DNA from: Priapulus caudatus
Lineage: Eukaryota > Priapulida > Priapulimorpha > Priapulimorphida > Priapulidae
Length of the DNA: 31,423 nt
Assembly (NCBI RefSeq): GCF_000485595.1
Contig: NW_014577556.1
Coordinates: forward strand, 132,138 to 163,560
Direction of reading: 5' to 3'
The notes under the pieces were generated by a model. The model searched no databases, had not been told where the DNA came from, and was given only the letters and a program-made list of their open reading frames with translations. The translations under genes were made by a program, and so were the position numbers. Positions 20,390 to 30,738 of this stretch are shown piece by piece (the stretch's first letter is position 1; each line of letters begins with the position of its first letter).

Positions 20390-23300
20390 CTGCACAAATA
20401 AAAGGTAAAAAATTAAAATGAGGTTGAAACAAAAACTGTACTCAGCTTTCAGAATTGCCACACAGCAGATAAAATCATTGGCTATATGTAACACGATTAA
20501 GCACGATTTAACACATTAAACACAAAATACCTCTATTGTTTAGACTTGTATCAATAGTGTCTTCAAGACAGATGTGATAAGCACAAATATGCAGCACGCC
20601 GCTTTTAGACGAACAAGAGCCGCACAGCGTCTGGGCTCATCTGTGGCCTGGTGCTACGGTTATAAACGTAACATTTAAGTCGGGCGTAGTGACACCTTTG
20701 TTAGGCACAGATATGCAGATACGCAGTTGCGTACACATCATTTCAGCAAACATTTTTTTTATTGCAGAGAGATAGAGCGAGAGAGAGAGGAAGCGAGAGA
20801 GAGACAGAGGGGGCGAGAGAGAGAGACAGAAGGGGCGAGAGAGAGAAAGAGAGAGAGAGAGACAGAGGGTGCGAGAGAGAGAAAGAGAAGACGAGACGAG
20901 AGCATGAGAGAGAGAGAGACGGGCGAGAGGAGAGATAGGAGAGAGTCAGTCAGACTAAATTGTTTATAAACAAATAACACCCACGCGGCGCGCTACTGTA
21001 TCAGTGAATTGAAATGTACATTCCGATTTCGCCGCGCGGCGTCTAAACTTTTGACGAAGATGGCGGCAGAGGTAAGGCAGATGCACGTATAACGTCCAGA
21101 TTTCTTCAATGTCGGGAGGATCAACACATTTGACTGACAGTCAACCATCGGCCTGCAGTGTCCACAGCCAGCATGCTCCACCATATCCCGACATTGCACA
21201 CTACTGTAACGCGACGGAGAGAGCCATGCCAAGGACAGTAAAAAACTGGCAAATTTTCATTGGTAGGTTTGATGATTCATTTCTGCAATTACTTATCTCA
21301 AGATTTGTTAAACTGAAGTTAAGAAGTAATTCTTTCTGCCCACTTTTGAGCGCAATATACATTTGACCTATCCTGCCGGGACATTCTTCTCACTCTGTTC
21401 CGATAGATGGCGTGCATACTGACTAGGTGCAGGGAATAGATAATCCAAACTATGGTTTAGCCCATGCTGTGCTATCAGCCACGCACCTCAGACACCTGCG
21501 AGGTAGGCCTATTTATAGTTGGCATAATCAAAAACAGACGTTTGCGTAAGTGCTATTGACATTGTATTCCCAACGTACAAAATCTCATATTATAAAGAAT
21601 GAAGTTGATATATGATTTAAGGCGCGTAAACGTTGTTCAAGTAAGTTTTGCACGCAGAATTTCACTGTGAAACTTGAGTGTACTGTGAGTCTTCCACGAT
21701 CACACAAGTACCATCAAACACAGTTCAGTCCTTTGTTAACAGTCAACAAATCCATGTTTAACCTTCCTCTTGAGGGTCAAAAGGTTATCAGACACTTACT
21801 CTTCGCACGTCAGTGGAAAGCACATTTCATGGTCCTTTCAATAAAGTGATAAAAATGGTAGGTCAGTGCTGAAACAAAAAGTTTTTCACTCTGTCCATTA
21901 GGCCATGTCCTCAGAAAATGTCTGATATCTGACCTTTCCCCCACTGCCCTTTGACCTGTGACCTCCAATTTCGCACTGGTGATGGGTTTCCTGCCCATTA
22001 CACTATACACCGAATATTAAGAGCATAGGTCGAACCGTTAAGATTTGTGCCGCAATTCCGTATTTCCTCCTATACCGGTACCTTAAGTTAAGGGGGAAAT
22101 ATTCCCCCTCCGTTTACACATCTTGACCTTTGACCCTTGACCACCAAATTGATCATCCCGAGTCTTTTCCATGATCCCCCCCACGTCCTGAATATCGTGA
22201 CCGTACGTCGAGCGGTTAAGATTTGTGCCCAACTGTTGACGCACGGACAGCCGGACGGACGGACGGACAATCATGCAATTGTACAAGCTGCATCTGACTA
22301 CGTCAGATGAGCTAAAAACAAAACAACAGTTAAAAAATGAAAAGTAGATTACAGGGAGGTTCGAGAGGCCCCTATGATTACCCTGCCCGTTAGCTATTTC
22401 AACAGGAAAACTTGCTTTAAAAACTTGATTGATGTTTTAAATAAAGCAGCTCACACACCAGGTTATATGTCTCTTTTGCCTGCACATTAATAAGGCTGAT
22501 AGGGTGTCTAGCTATGTCTCCCTGGGTACTGCCGGAACGTACCCTGGTAACTATCTGATATGGTTAGGGTTAGGGTTAGGGAGTAGGCGTAGGCGACTCC
22601 CTAGTGGAGTAGGCGAGGTACGGTCCAGCATATTAAATAGTACCAGGGTACGTTCTGGTATACCGGACCGTACCCAGGGAGACATAGACCCTGGCAGCAT
22701 TAATAAGTGGGAACTTCTGTACATAAACTGATATCGACACATCGTCACATGCAAGCTCACATGTGATCATTCTTGTTGCCCACAGCCAATCAGGCCAAGA
22801 TATTTTGTCATTACTCTAGACAGTTGCTGTTTCCTAAGCAATAACGGTATGTGTCGTAAAGGTGGAGACACCACGAGACTGGTTGGAAATGACGTTCGAA
22901 ATCCTGGCTTTTATGTTAACCATATGCGCAATTGACATGTGCTGCCATCTTTTGTCTGTCATGTGCATTTATTTCCTACCTGGCATTGGACTCATCTCAC
23001 AAAGAGCACATGTACACTATATAAAAATTAAATTATTAAATCCTTCCCGCGCCTTCATACGCATAGCGCATGGTTACATGGCGCATAGGACGGTGCCTAT
23101 CTCTGTTTCAGTAACCCTGAGGTCCCGCAGCTGCTTTCACAGTAAATGCTACAGTAGGGGGTTAGTCCACTGGTAGCACTGCGAGTTAACTTGCCACACT
23201 CTATCTCTATTTGCTGAATGCTAAGCAGAGAAGCCGTGTGTACCATTTTTCAAGTCTTTGGTATGACCCGGCCGGGAGTTAAACCCCAGACCTTCCACAT

Positions 23301-26300
23301 ACGCTATATAAAGCAAACAATGATAAAAACATGTCGTATTTTTAGTCCAATTACGTGACGTTACACAATTTAGATTGAACAATGTACTCCTTTATTAACA
23401 TTCAGCAATGCTTGCTAGAGTTAGGCCATGTTTGTTTGGTCGGATCCACGGATCTCGATCCACCAAACCCGACCCTGCTAGCGAGGTGGATTCGAACGGG
23501 ATCCAATATGGCGGCCCACGTACGCCTCAGCCAATCACAGCTTGTTCATTGTTATGAACCATCCCGTGATAGGTCACAGCGAAACGCAAACCATTGAAAG
23601 TGAGTTTGCGTTTGTTTGGGTTAGGGTTCGATCCAGTGAATCGAGATCTGTGGATCCAACCAAACAAACACACCCAGAATCAGCCCAACCACTCCTCCCT
23701 GCCACATTGCTGAACCGAGGTAAGTGTTTAAAGGCGCACCAATGTCTGATTAACACACGTATTTGTACACTTCATGATACCAGTCTTTCATACTGTTCAA
23801 AGACAAAGGAAAGTTTATGTGTTCCTGTTACTCAATAATCACGGTTTGACGAAATGGATAAATGAAAATTGCAAGCACAATGCGATCCCAGATGAGTCTA
23901 TGTGCAATGAATACTGAGGGAGCTAGGCTATATTGTTTTCTTTGTTTATTGGAGAGCAAAATGTTTGAGTGTAGTTTGGTATTGTCATTTATCATTATCA
24001 CTATTACCAGTATACAGAACAGAAAAGACAGATAGACAGAACAACATGTAATGTGTTGCTATAGCTATGGCCCTTCCCCTATGCTAACCTAGTAGTAGCA
24101 TGAGCAAATATAGATTATGGCGCCATGGGCTACTACCATCAGTAGCGTGCTAAAGACTGGTATTACCGAGTGTAAAAATGCCTGTAACAATCAGAGATTG
24201 GCATGTCTTTACACACATCTAGCTCAACAGCGGCATGCCGAATCAAGCAGGCATATCTGATTCTTAATAAAATAGTATACTATTATAACTACATAAATAA
24301 CATTACATAATTTGAGTGAAAGTCTCAATTGTTATTATTGTTTGCTAAACAGTTTATGTCCTCTTGATCATACGAGCAAACAATTAAGGGACAGCAAGAA
24401 TAAATCGTGATGCACGGACGTAACTAATTAGTAACGTTAGATTACCTTCGAGTATTTCATGAACACGAGTATCGCGCAGGTACTGCTGCACAGCATAAAC
24501 CTTGAGATAGCCATAACCTCCATGCATCTGCAGTGCTTGATTTATTATCTGAAATTAACACACAACGTATTTATCTGTCATGATATGCACTGATTTATAT
24601 GTTATGTAAATGCACTGATTATGCTGACAATTGTGCTTATTTATTTCCAGAATTTTCTATGAAAGCAGTCCAACACTTTATCATTCAATGAAAGCAGAGA
24701 TTATAACGTTTCAACGATTTACTGGAACCAGAAATGACCACAAGTTAAGCGTAGAAGCTATGGATACATTGGCATACTTTGACTTCAAAGATATATGGCA
24801 GTCATCTAAAAAAATGCTTTGTGAGGGTACTAACAAGTGACAACTTATTTAAGACAATCTAGATACATCAATGAATCTGTAGTCACTGCATAACACTTAA
24901 GCCTAGGACACACTGTGCGATTTTCTACGCTGGCCGCTTGCGATCGATAAATACGGTGCCGGGTCCGCGCGGTGTGTCCGGTCTCACGGCAGCGTATTTC
25001 GCACGCGATCCCATACGCCCGGCTGATCGCTCGCATTCAGCATGTTGAATATTTACGCACGGTTTTCCATCGCTTGCGTACGGCGCATGCGCTTGTATGC
25101 GCTTGCACCAGCGTGCCCAGCAATGAATCATCGTGTTCGAACGCGATTGTTTTTAGCAGCCAATCAAGTGTAGCAACGAAAGCTAGGAAAGCCGTTGGAA
25201 GCGGTTTGACACCGTACAGTGTGTCCAGCTGTATGCGCAACTCGTACGGCGTTCTAAATTCGTGAGCGAACATATACGCTGCCAGGCAGCGTACAGAATC
25301 GCTAGTGTGTCCTAGACTTTAGCACAGTGTGAAATCATTGTGCTGCGTAATACACATAACTGGCAGTGCATTACCTTTGAGCAACTATCAGTAGCAAAGA
25401 ACTTTGCCATGGAGCAGATAGCAACATGGTCAGCACGATTTTCTTGTAGTGCCCTTGCAGCTTCACGCACCATCAGCCTCGATGCTACGAGTGATGTAGC
25501 CATCTCCGCTAGCATAAACTGCAAGTACTAAACCCAAATCAGAAAGTCAAAGCAGGATTAATAGAAGTTATTGCGTTAATAAGAAAATCTGGGAGGTCAA
25601 TCTTTGGAATCAATCTTAAAATATATGTAATTATTCTCTCTATTAATCATTTCGAAGTCATAAAAAATAACAAGTAATAATAATAGCATTTTATTTAAAT
25701 GGAACATTTCCATCAATTGCTATATCTATATACTAGGAAGTGTAACAGCATAGAATAATCTGTCTACAATATAAAAACAGAACAGTGACAAAGGATGCTT
25801 CATTCTTTTTTATCAACTTTGGAAAGTGTAAGGTCTAAATCATACCTATATACAACTGTACACATTGAATTATATTACAAAAAAACAATTTCTTTAAAGC
25901 AATGATGAACGTTATCTTGTATTACATGGTGAAATTGTCTCATTTCTCTTTCTAACCTGGAACTCGGCCAGCGGCTTGCCAAATTGCTTTCTAACTTTCA
26001 AATGCTCCATTGCTAATTCTGTGCTGGCTTGTGCTGCTCCCAGGGAGCAAGATGCTAAAATAGAAGTTTCATGAGCTATCTTTAGGAAATTTCAATGTCA
26101 TTCAAAAAAAGGCAACAAGTTTAGGCAAATAGATAGTGCCACATTTAGTTATATGTAGTTGTGTCATATTATTCAATAAACAAAAGTCTGTATATCAACA
26201 TATACCAGCCTCCTATAGAAACCAACATAAGATACATATTTAGCTTAGTAGTAATTTTCTACTTTCGTGATGGTTAGATGATGCTTAAAACAGAGTAGGG

Positions 26301-29263
26301 TGCTGTACCAATATTAATTCTTCCACCATTGAGGCCCTTCATTGCAATGGCAAATCCTTGACCCTCTTTGCCGAGCCTGTTGCCGATTGGAACACGACAG
26401 TTTTCGAGCATAACAGTTCGTGTAGGTTGAGAATTCCAGCCAACCTACATATAATATTTCAATTAATAAGAAGGGTTTTCTACTTTAATTTATATGTTGA
26501 AAAACGTTTTCATATCAATAAAGGCTATCTGTTATTCTGTCAAATTCACTTTGAATCTGCTTTCAAGCATACATCACAATGCACTCAATCTGAATGTACA
26601 AACCATCAAGAGTACATAATAGAGAAGAGTATGACACCGTTTTAACAGCGTTTTGCATAGTTTTCAACTTGCAAATATTCTACCAATATGTGAATAAATA
26701 TATTCAAACTTTAGTTTAACTTGTTTTCGTCTATGATTCTCCCTTAATCATATGACACCACCAATTTACCTGAAAATCGTATGTGTTCTTCAAAAAAGTT
26801 CTTTGAATACAACACGGTTTCACACAGTTTTCCCAAATGAGCGCATGTGTTCGGCACAAGTTTATTATTGCATTAGTGTTCTATTGTCTATGACGGAACG
26901 CTGGGGGCTGTTGGGGATTATTAGGCATCGAATTGTATTCAGCGTGTAGCGTTTCCAGCCTGCTAAAAATAAATGTGTGCTCACGGCGAGCTAGCAGCTG
27001 ATTTTAGCTGTGTTGCCATCATGTTCCTGATGATAATGAAGCGAAACAAGTGCTGTTACTGTGCTTATCTAATATCCACAACAGCCCCCAGCATCCCGTA
27101 GTTACAACCTGGTGCTGCCGCCGCATATCAACATGAGCCGAATACATGAGAACGTTTATGAAAACTGTGTGAAACCGTGTCGTATTCAAAGAACTTTTTT
27201 GAAGAACACATACGATTTTCAGGTAAATTGGTGGTGTCACATATGAATAAGGAGAATCATAGATTCGAAAACAAGGTAAAGTTAATAATTTATTTCACCC
27301 GGAATATTGATAGAATATTACACAGTTAACGCTATGCCAAACGCTGTTAAACGGGTGTCATACTCTCTTTTCTATTATGTACTCCCTTGATACCATCATC
27401 TATCCATGTGATCTAAATAAAAAAAAAAAAAATTCGACCTTTCTTTCTTTTTGGCCAAAAACTAGAGCGCTCAGCTTCCCAGCCTCTACCCAATGACACA
27501 GGATATACGCCTTTTGGTCGTTTTATCTCCCTGTTCTAACCATGACCAGGTAAAGGTCTGTCCCTCCCGGCTCTCACTAATAAACACCTGTTCAGGTCAA
27601 TAAGGATTCAAGTCAACCTATATTTCATGATCCACATAGATTATTTACTACTGGTTCTCACATGCTGATTATTATCTAACGAACGTGGAAATTGAAAGGA
27701 AGGTGCTCAATAGTGGCCTGTAGGAGAATTGTAGTTTGAAATATTGTAGATTGTTTCCTCGAGCCATTCAGTGGATATAGAAGTCCCCATCAACCTTTGC
27801 TGTGGTTATCAAGCTAGCAGAATCACTTCGCCACTGCCCTTTAATAATGCAAACAAATTCTGCAACTGCATTGTGATTATCTGCAAATAATGAGCTAATC
27901 AACATGATTCTCATTGTAATGCAAAGTCTGCAAATAAAAGGTATTACGGAACAGCCTTTTATTGTGTACTTCATCAGAACCACCATATTTTAAAACAGCT
28001 TTCTCACACCCCATATATAATGCAAAAGACCATACTTTACAGCTCTGAAAGAACACAAGGACATTGAAAACAATTAATAATAGTATTATACAATTACAAA
28101 ACGACTTAGGATTAAACTGATGACATTTAAGTTTCCCGCACATCTTCAAAGCAAGACCTGAATTCTACTGGAAGCTATTCATGTAGCACTCATGACCAGG
28201 TTCAGTGAGGCAGTAAAAGCAGCTTTTCATCGAACACAAATTGGCATCCAGTTGTTCTCCGGCAGCTGCTCAGTCCCAGTAAATGTATCCACCATGCCAT
28301 CAGCAACACATACGCAGTATGCAAAACCACAGAAATTCTCCCGTACATGTTATATAACAGGCACAAGGCTTTTGACCGTTGTGTGAAGTCTATATTTCAT
28401 TTTCATCTCTACCCAAATATGAAACTCAACATCTGCAGTTGGCGAGAAAAATGTGTCAAGTGCAAAACTGCACGCATAATAGCATAGTAAATGAAGCTTT
28501 TTGGCTAATGCAATTGGCTAATTGCACTCCTTTAGAACCATTATGACTTTTTTATTATGATAAAAATGATCATCTTTAATAATTAACTCAGACCATCCGG
28601 ATCAATCTCTTTAAAGACATATTGGGAAATATTGTGACATACTTGTGTTAAGAGAATAAGCAGTGTTGCTGACACACTCCAGGTTCTAAAGCTTCAAATA
28701 TGACTAGAAGCTGCAAGTCCTGTTCATTCCCATGCCTCATAATCCTCACTAACAGTAAATTGCTGCAAAGCCAGCTCTGCTGCATGTCTTAAGAACATCT
28801 ACTGGAAATGTTTCCTGAAATAACAATGGCTTTACTCATGTATTTAACTCATTTATTTTCAAGAATAATATTATGTAGTAGTTGATCACATTAGTGACAT
28901 CTATATTAGAAACATTAATTCCTTACGAACACACATCACAAAAACACTGATAGTAGTTGTACGCGAGAGAATGGCGAAAGTAGTCGGAAGCTATTTGAGC
29001 TTGTCAGCACCCTGGAAGGCGCAGTAAAAGGCCGAATAAGTGCATATAATAGTAGATAGTTAATATGCGACTACAATGAAGTGTATGGCAAATAGGAGCC
29101 ATAATTGTAACGAGAGCTGGTGTCATGTGCAATTCCATATTAAATCTATGATTTCAGTTATCACTCAGTGCCCAAACATTATGCACTTAAATATTAATTA
29201 TACACTAAGCTTATTATAACCCAGCTCAACTTCTACAAAAACAGTGGATAGATCACATCTTTA

Positions 29264-29304
<41 letters not shown>

Positions 29305-29660
29305 GTTCAACGATAATGCACAGTGTACACTGTGAAGGTATGTAAATCGTATAGAAATAAACAATGTAAACTGAGTTGATATGTACAATGTTTATATATA
29401 CACTGTACAATGATGATGTACAGTACACAATGTGATATGTGCAATGTATTGGCATGCAAAGTGTACCTAAATATGCTCTGGTGATATTAATATAGGCTAA
29501 GGTATAGATGACAGGTTATAGACATGTGACAAGCCCAGACAGAAAAATAAAAAAATTACCTCCTCATCCCATTTCAGCATATTCGGGTTGCATTTCTCTT
29601 CTTGCAAACTCAAGAGCTACATCTTGAAAAGTGCGCTCTTCATTGAGAGACCAGCTGCAG
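20340..29660 (-). CDS. ACAD8: isobutyryl-CoA dehydrogenase, mitochondrial (ACAD8)
   Basis: Catalyses the FAD-dependent oxidation of isobutyryl-CoA to methacrylyl-CoA in valine breakdown in the mitochondrial matrix, passing electrons to ETF. Clean exons, 5' to 3' on the minus strand: 26444-26309, 26054-25957, 25527-25375, 24548-24446 and 20389-20340. These join without a break into 179 residues covering the C-terminal catalytic part: [53 protein letters not shown] and [19 protein letters not shown]. The Glu of ILEG is the position of the catalytic base in this family. Upstream, homologous exons appear in order at about 27587-27439, 27838-27758, 28310-28197, 28814-28643 and 29660-29560, each with several small indels. 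The first exon with the targeting peptide was not securely found. The last intron is about 4 kb. Either the 5' half is badly assembled or the gene is degenerating. Confidence 0.9.
20768..20948. repeat. (GA)n-rich tract with GACAGAGGG interruptions
   Basis: Imperfect purine-rich tandem repeat of GAGAGAGAGACAGAGGGGGC-like units. The long Arg/Glu open frame here is repeat translation. It ends about 110 bp before the ATGGCGGC box at 21060. Confidence 0.9.
21058..21262 (+). CDS. candidate first exon of an unidentified plus-strand gene
   Basis: AAGATGGCGGC (21058-21068), a YY1-like box often found at animal promoters, is followed by a short open frame containing GAG|GTAAGG. A second ATG at 21109 opens 51 codons ending at a reasonable donor, ATTG|GTAGGT (21262). 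The peptide ([14 protein letters not shown]... ending VKNWQIFI) is not recognised. It lies inside the 4-kb last intron of ACAD8 on the opposite strand. It could equally be a promoter fragment without a coding gene. Confidence 0.3.
21721..22095 (+). repeat. dispersed repeat, copy 1
   Basis: Shares in order with 30739-31100: TGTTTAACC, CCTCTTGAGGGTCAAAAG, CACTTACT, CATTTCA, TTTCAATA, CTCAGAAAA, CTCCAATTTC, GGTTTCCT and GGATTTGTG-like sequence. Similarity spans about 370 bp. Same orientation in both places. No coding capacity. Confidence 0.75.
22110..22320 (+). repeat. dispersed repeat tail with TTGACC and (GGAC)n
   Basis: TTGACCTTTGACCCTTGACC is followed by a region ending in (GGACGGAC)n and GAGCTAAAAA. 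This style is common in dispersed repeats of marine invertebrates. It may be the 3' part of the repeat at 21721, but the second copy ends before this segment. Confidence 0.5.
22513..22686. mobile_element. foldback element with TTAGGG repeats in the loop
   Basis: The outer arms TATGTCTCCCTGGGTAC (22513-22529) and GTACCCAGGGAGACATA (22670-22686) are perfect complements. A second inner pair is GGAACGTACCCTGGTA / TACCAGGGTACGTTCTGG. The loop contains GGTTAGGGTTAGGGTTAGGG (22562-22581), the animal telomere repeat. No target duplication is clear. Confidence 0.75.
23145..23310 (-). mobile_element. 5'-truncated tRNA-derived SINE-like fragment
   Basis: Read on the minus strand, GGTCTGGGGTTTAACTCCC resembles a tRNA B box. 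It is followed by CGGCCGGGTCATACCAAAGA and CTTGAAAAATGGTAC, a core I recall from marine invertebrate SINEs. No A box is seen, so the head is truncated. Confidence 0.4.
23431..23668. mobile_element. foldback element, arms TTTGTTTGGTCGGATCCAC
   Basis: The left arm 23431-23464 and the inverse of the right arm 23638-23668 match at about 27 of 30 positions, sharing GGATCCAC, GATCTCGAT and TTTGTTTGG. The right side also contains GGGTTAGGGTT just inside the arm. An ATATGGCGGCC box lies in the loop near 23508. No coding gene. Confidence 0.65.
24446..24548 (-). CDS. ACAD8: ACAD8 exon with HGGYGYL and the catalytic Glu region
   Basis: Acceptor TTAATTTCAG, donor GAAG|GTAATC, phases 0 to 1. It encodes [15 protein letters not shown] through [10 protein letters not shown], the most conserved C-terminal part of acyl-CoA dehydrogenases, containing the catalytic Glu. 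Confidence 0.94.
24651..24840 (+). CDS. candidate terminal exon of an unidentified plus-strand gene
   Basis: A good acceptor (CTTATTTATTTCCAG, 24636-24650) opens a frame of about 63 codons ([17 protein letters not shown]... ending MLCEGTNK) to a TGA at 24838-24840. The product is not recognised. It sits in an ACAD8 intron on the opposite strand. It needs an upstream exon ending in phase 2, whereas the candidate exon at 21262 ends in phase 1, so at least one linking exon is missing. Chance open frame remains possible. Confidence 0.25.
24902..25313. mobile_element. 412-bp MITE with CTAGGACACACT ends
   Basis: CTAGGACACACTGTGCGATT at the left end matches the inverse of the right end (CTAGGACACACTAGCGATTC). 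Inside it is GC-richer than its surroundings and has CpG-rich words such as TACGCTG. Flanks ACTTAAG and ACTTTAG may be a mutated target duplication. It lies in an ACAD8 intron. No transposase frame. Confidence 0.75.
25375..25527 (-). CDS. ACAD8: ACAD8 exon YLQF...ATDSCSK
   Basis: Acceptor TTGGGTTTAG, donor AAAG|GTAATG, phase 0 to 0, 51 codons. It encodes [20 protein letters not shown] and then [14 protein letters not shown], helices of the C-terminal domain of the acyl-CoA dehydrogenase fold. Confidence 0.95.
25957..26054 (-). CDS. ACAD8: ACAD8 exon SCSLGAAQ...LAEFQ
   Basis: Acceptor CTATTTTAG, donor CAG|GTTAGA. Starts phase 1 and ends phase 0. Encodes [19 protein letters not shown] and [13 protein letters not shown], with the VRKQFG signature of the family. 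Confidence 0.95.
26309..26444 (-). CDS. ACAD8: ACAD8 exon VGWNSQPTR...GGRINI
   Basis: Acceptor ATTATATGTAG, donor ATTG|GTACAG. Encodes [19 protein letters not shown] and then [20 protein letters not shown], the middle beta-domain to C-domain transition. Confidence 0.95.
26605..27391. mobile_element. 787-bp foldback MITE in an ACAD8 intron
   Basis: Left arm 26605-26935 and right arm about 27060-27391 are long inverted repeats. They share ATCAAG-GTACATAATAG ends, AGTATGACACC, the ACCACCAATTTACCTG core and CGCTGGGGGCTGTTG. The same peptide ([20 protein letters not shown]) appears on both strands for this reason and is not a gene. Flanks ACC / ACC may be a 3-bp target duplication. The short centre (26936-27060) is unique. 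Confidence 0.85.
27439..27587 (-). pseudogene. ACAD8: indel-bearing ACAD8 exon (FISGAGE...SFGQKERK)
   Basis: Acceptor CCTGAACAG at 27588 and donor AAG|GTCGAA bound a segment whose frames jointly give VFISGAGE, CVIVEAGK and FGQKERK, in the order of ACAD8. At least three 1-2 base indels break the frame. Either sequencing error or true decay. Confidence 0.7.
27758..27838 (-). pseudogene. ACAD8: indel-bearing ACAD8 exon ([18 protein letters not shown])
   Basis: [18 protein letters not shown] is followed by two extra bases before CTGAATGGCTC (LNGS). The expected donor reads GAG|GAAAC instead of GAG|GTAAAC, consistent with one missing T. Confidence 0.7.
28197..28310 (-). pseudogene. ACAD8: indel-bearing ACAD8 exon (MVDTF...YCLTEPG)
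   Basis: The frames together give [16 protein letters not shown], and FYCLTEPG, the substrate/FAD-binding YCLTEPG motif of acyl-CoA dehydrogenases. A TGA arises in CGATGAAAAG where CGATGGAAAAG would be expected. Confidence 0.7.
28643..28814 (-). pseudogene. ACAD8: indel-bearing ACAD8 exon ([10 protein letters not shown]...VIFEAL)
   Basis: Acceptor GTTATTTCAG, donor CACAA|GTATGT. It opens with [10 protein letters not shown]. Then GFAAIY, a SEDYGG-like segment and VIFEALEPG appear in different frames, requiring about six one-base corrections. Confidence 0.7.
29266..29302. repeat. (TA)n microsatellite
   Basis: Uninterrupted TA tract. The next 150 bp contain several GTGTACA/TGTACA words forming short palindromes. 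The rest of 28815-29559 is ACAD8 intron with no other feature seen. Confidence 0.9.
29560..29660 (-). pseudogene. ACAD8: indel-bearing ACAD8 N-terminal exon ([21 protein letters not shown])
   Basis: Reads [20 protein letters not shown]. One extra C in CAACCCGAAT then shifts the frame away from NMLKWDEE, which lies intact in the neighbouring frame up to donor GAG|GTAATT. The acceptor is CTTTCTAG or the nearby CTGCAG. Confidence 0.75.
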
Positions 29661-29957
29661 CTAGAAAGTGGATTTTTATGGTGTCAATATAATATTTTAC
29701 ATATTGATGCTTCTTTCTGAACCCCGCAGATAAAGAAATGTGCTGGATTAGAAAAAAACAGCTGCAATTGCTGATGCCTATAGTATAAATCAAAATGTGC
29801 ATGAAAATGCAAGAAAATATATGCGACTAGGTTCAATATTTATAATTTACACTATTGATCTTGATATAATCTTGATTTTGATCACTCTCATAATCATATT
29901 TGGCACTCCCCATCTTAGTTTTAGTCCACTGGATGTTGAACTGCACGTATATGTATG

Positions 29958-30012
29958 TGTGTATATATATATATATAATAAATATAATATATTTATATTA
30001 TATATATATACT
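29958..30012. repeat. (TA)n-rich microsatellite
   Basis: TA dinucleotides with short AAT interruptions. No gene seen between it and 30120. Confidence 0.85.
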
Positions 30013-30124
30013 TAATGATGTGTAACATAGGGAGCAGTGATTTCCGTCTTCAAAAAATTGCCTTTTCCGTTTCATAAGTAAAAGAAAAAATGAAATTCGC
30101 GGTTTTGCCATAGAGATTGTACAA

Positions 30125-30180
30125 CAAAGTGGCCGCGCGCGACAGCGCTCATCTAACGTCTACTGGCGGTGACTCTGGGT
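30125..30180. promoter_or_regulatory. possible ACAD8 5' end / CpG-containing promoter region
   Basis: A small CpG-rich patch (GGCCGCGCGCGACAGCGC) lies upstream of the first recognised ACAD8 exon. On the minus strand an ATG at 30152-30150 opens MSAVARGHFVVQSLWQNR, basic and hydrophobic like a mitochondrial presequence, but no donor is evident. On the plus strand, CTCTGG|GTGAGT is a strong donor. Speculative. Confidence 0.2.
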
Positions 30181-30424
30181 GAGTGGTGGATTCTAGTAAA
30201 CCCTGTTAGTCCGCAAATGTTGTTCACATACGTGATCCGCCGAAACAGTGGAATGCACAGGGACTGGTATCAGGAATCCGTTCCTGCAAAGAGAATGGTT
30301 CGTTGTGGATTCGTTATGACAATAGTTGCGACGAGATGGCGCGTACGTTTAAGTTGTCTAAAGATTAAAGATGGAACTCCCAGTCGTACGTATAGAGCAG
30401 ACAACTATTTGCAAGACAGATAAT

Positions 30425-30738
30425 AGGTAACATCATTCCATTACCTACGCCAAGCCTACAGGCTGAAATAGAGAGCTTGCCACCTGTACCTAATTAACGC
30501 AGGCAAAACTACACACGTATATCACCACCCACATGCACTGGCAAGTAGCCACTGGCAAGTGCATAGATTACATGTAACGCACTGACAGTACAGAATTCCA
30601 TAGAAATTATACGATTTAAGGACTATAACCTTCTTCACCAAATTTAGCTTTTTGAAATTTCACTGTGACATTGTAGCCTCTATAGCAATGTAAAATCCTC
30701 AGTGCAGTATAGATTCTACTACAAAAACCCGAGCAGGT
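30425..30738. other. no gene seen
   Basis: Contains a short direct repeat of CACTGGCAAGT (30536-30559). Nothing else recognisable. Confidence 0.4.

Noticed and set aside
20727-20980. Arg/Glu-rich and Leu/Ser-rich frames
   Set aside because: Both are translations of the GA repeat.
27026-27052. Second CTGATGA...GAAA motif in the MITE centre
   Set aside because: The sequence between the two boxes cannot form stem II and there is no flanking stem; likely chance.
26752-27240. Near-identical peptides on opposite strands ([11 protein letters not shown]...)
   Set aside because: They are the two arms of one foldback MITE, not paralogous genes.
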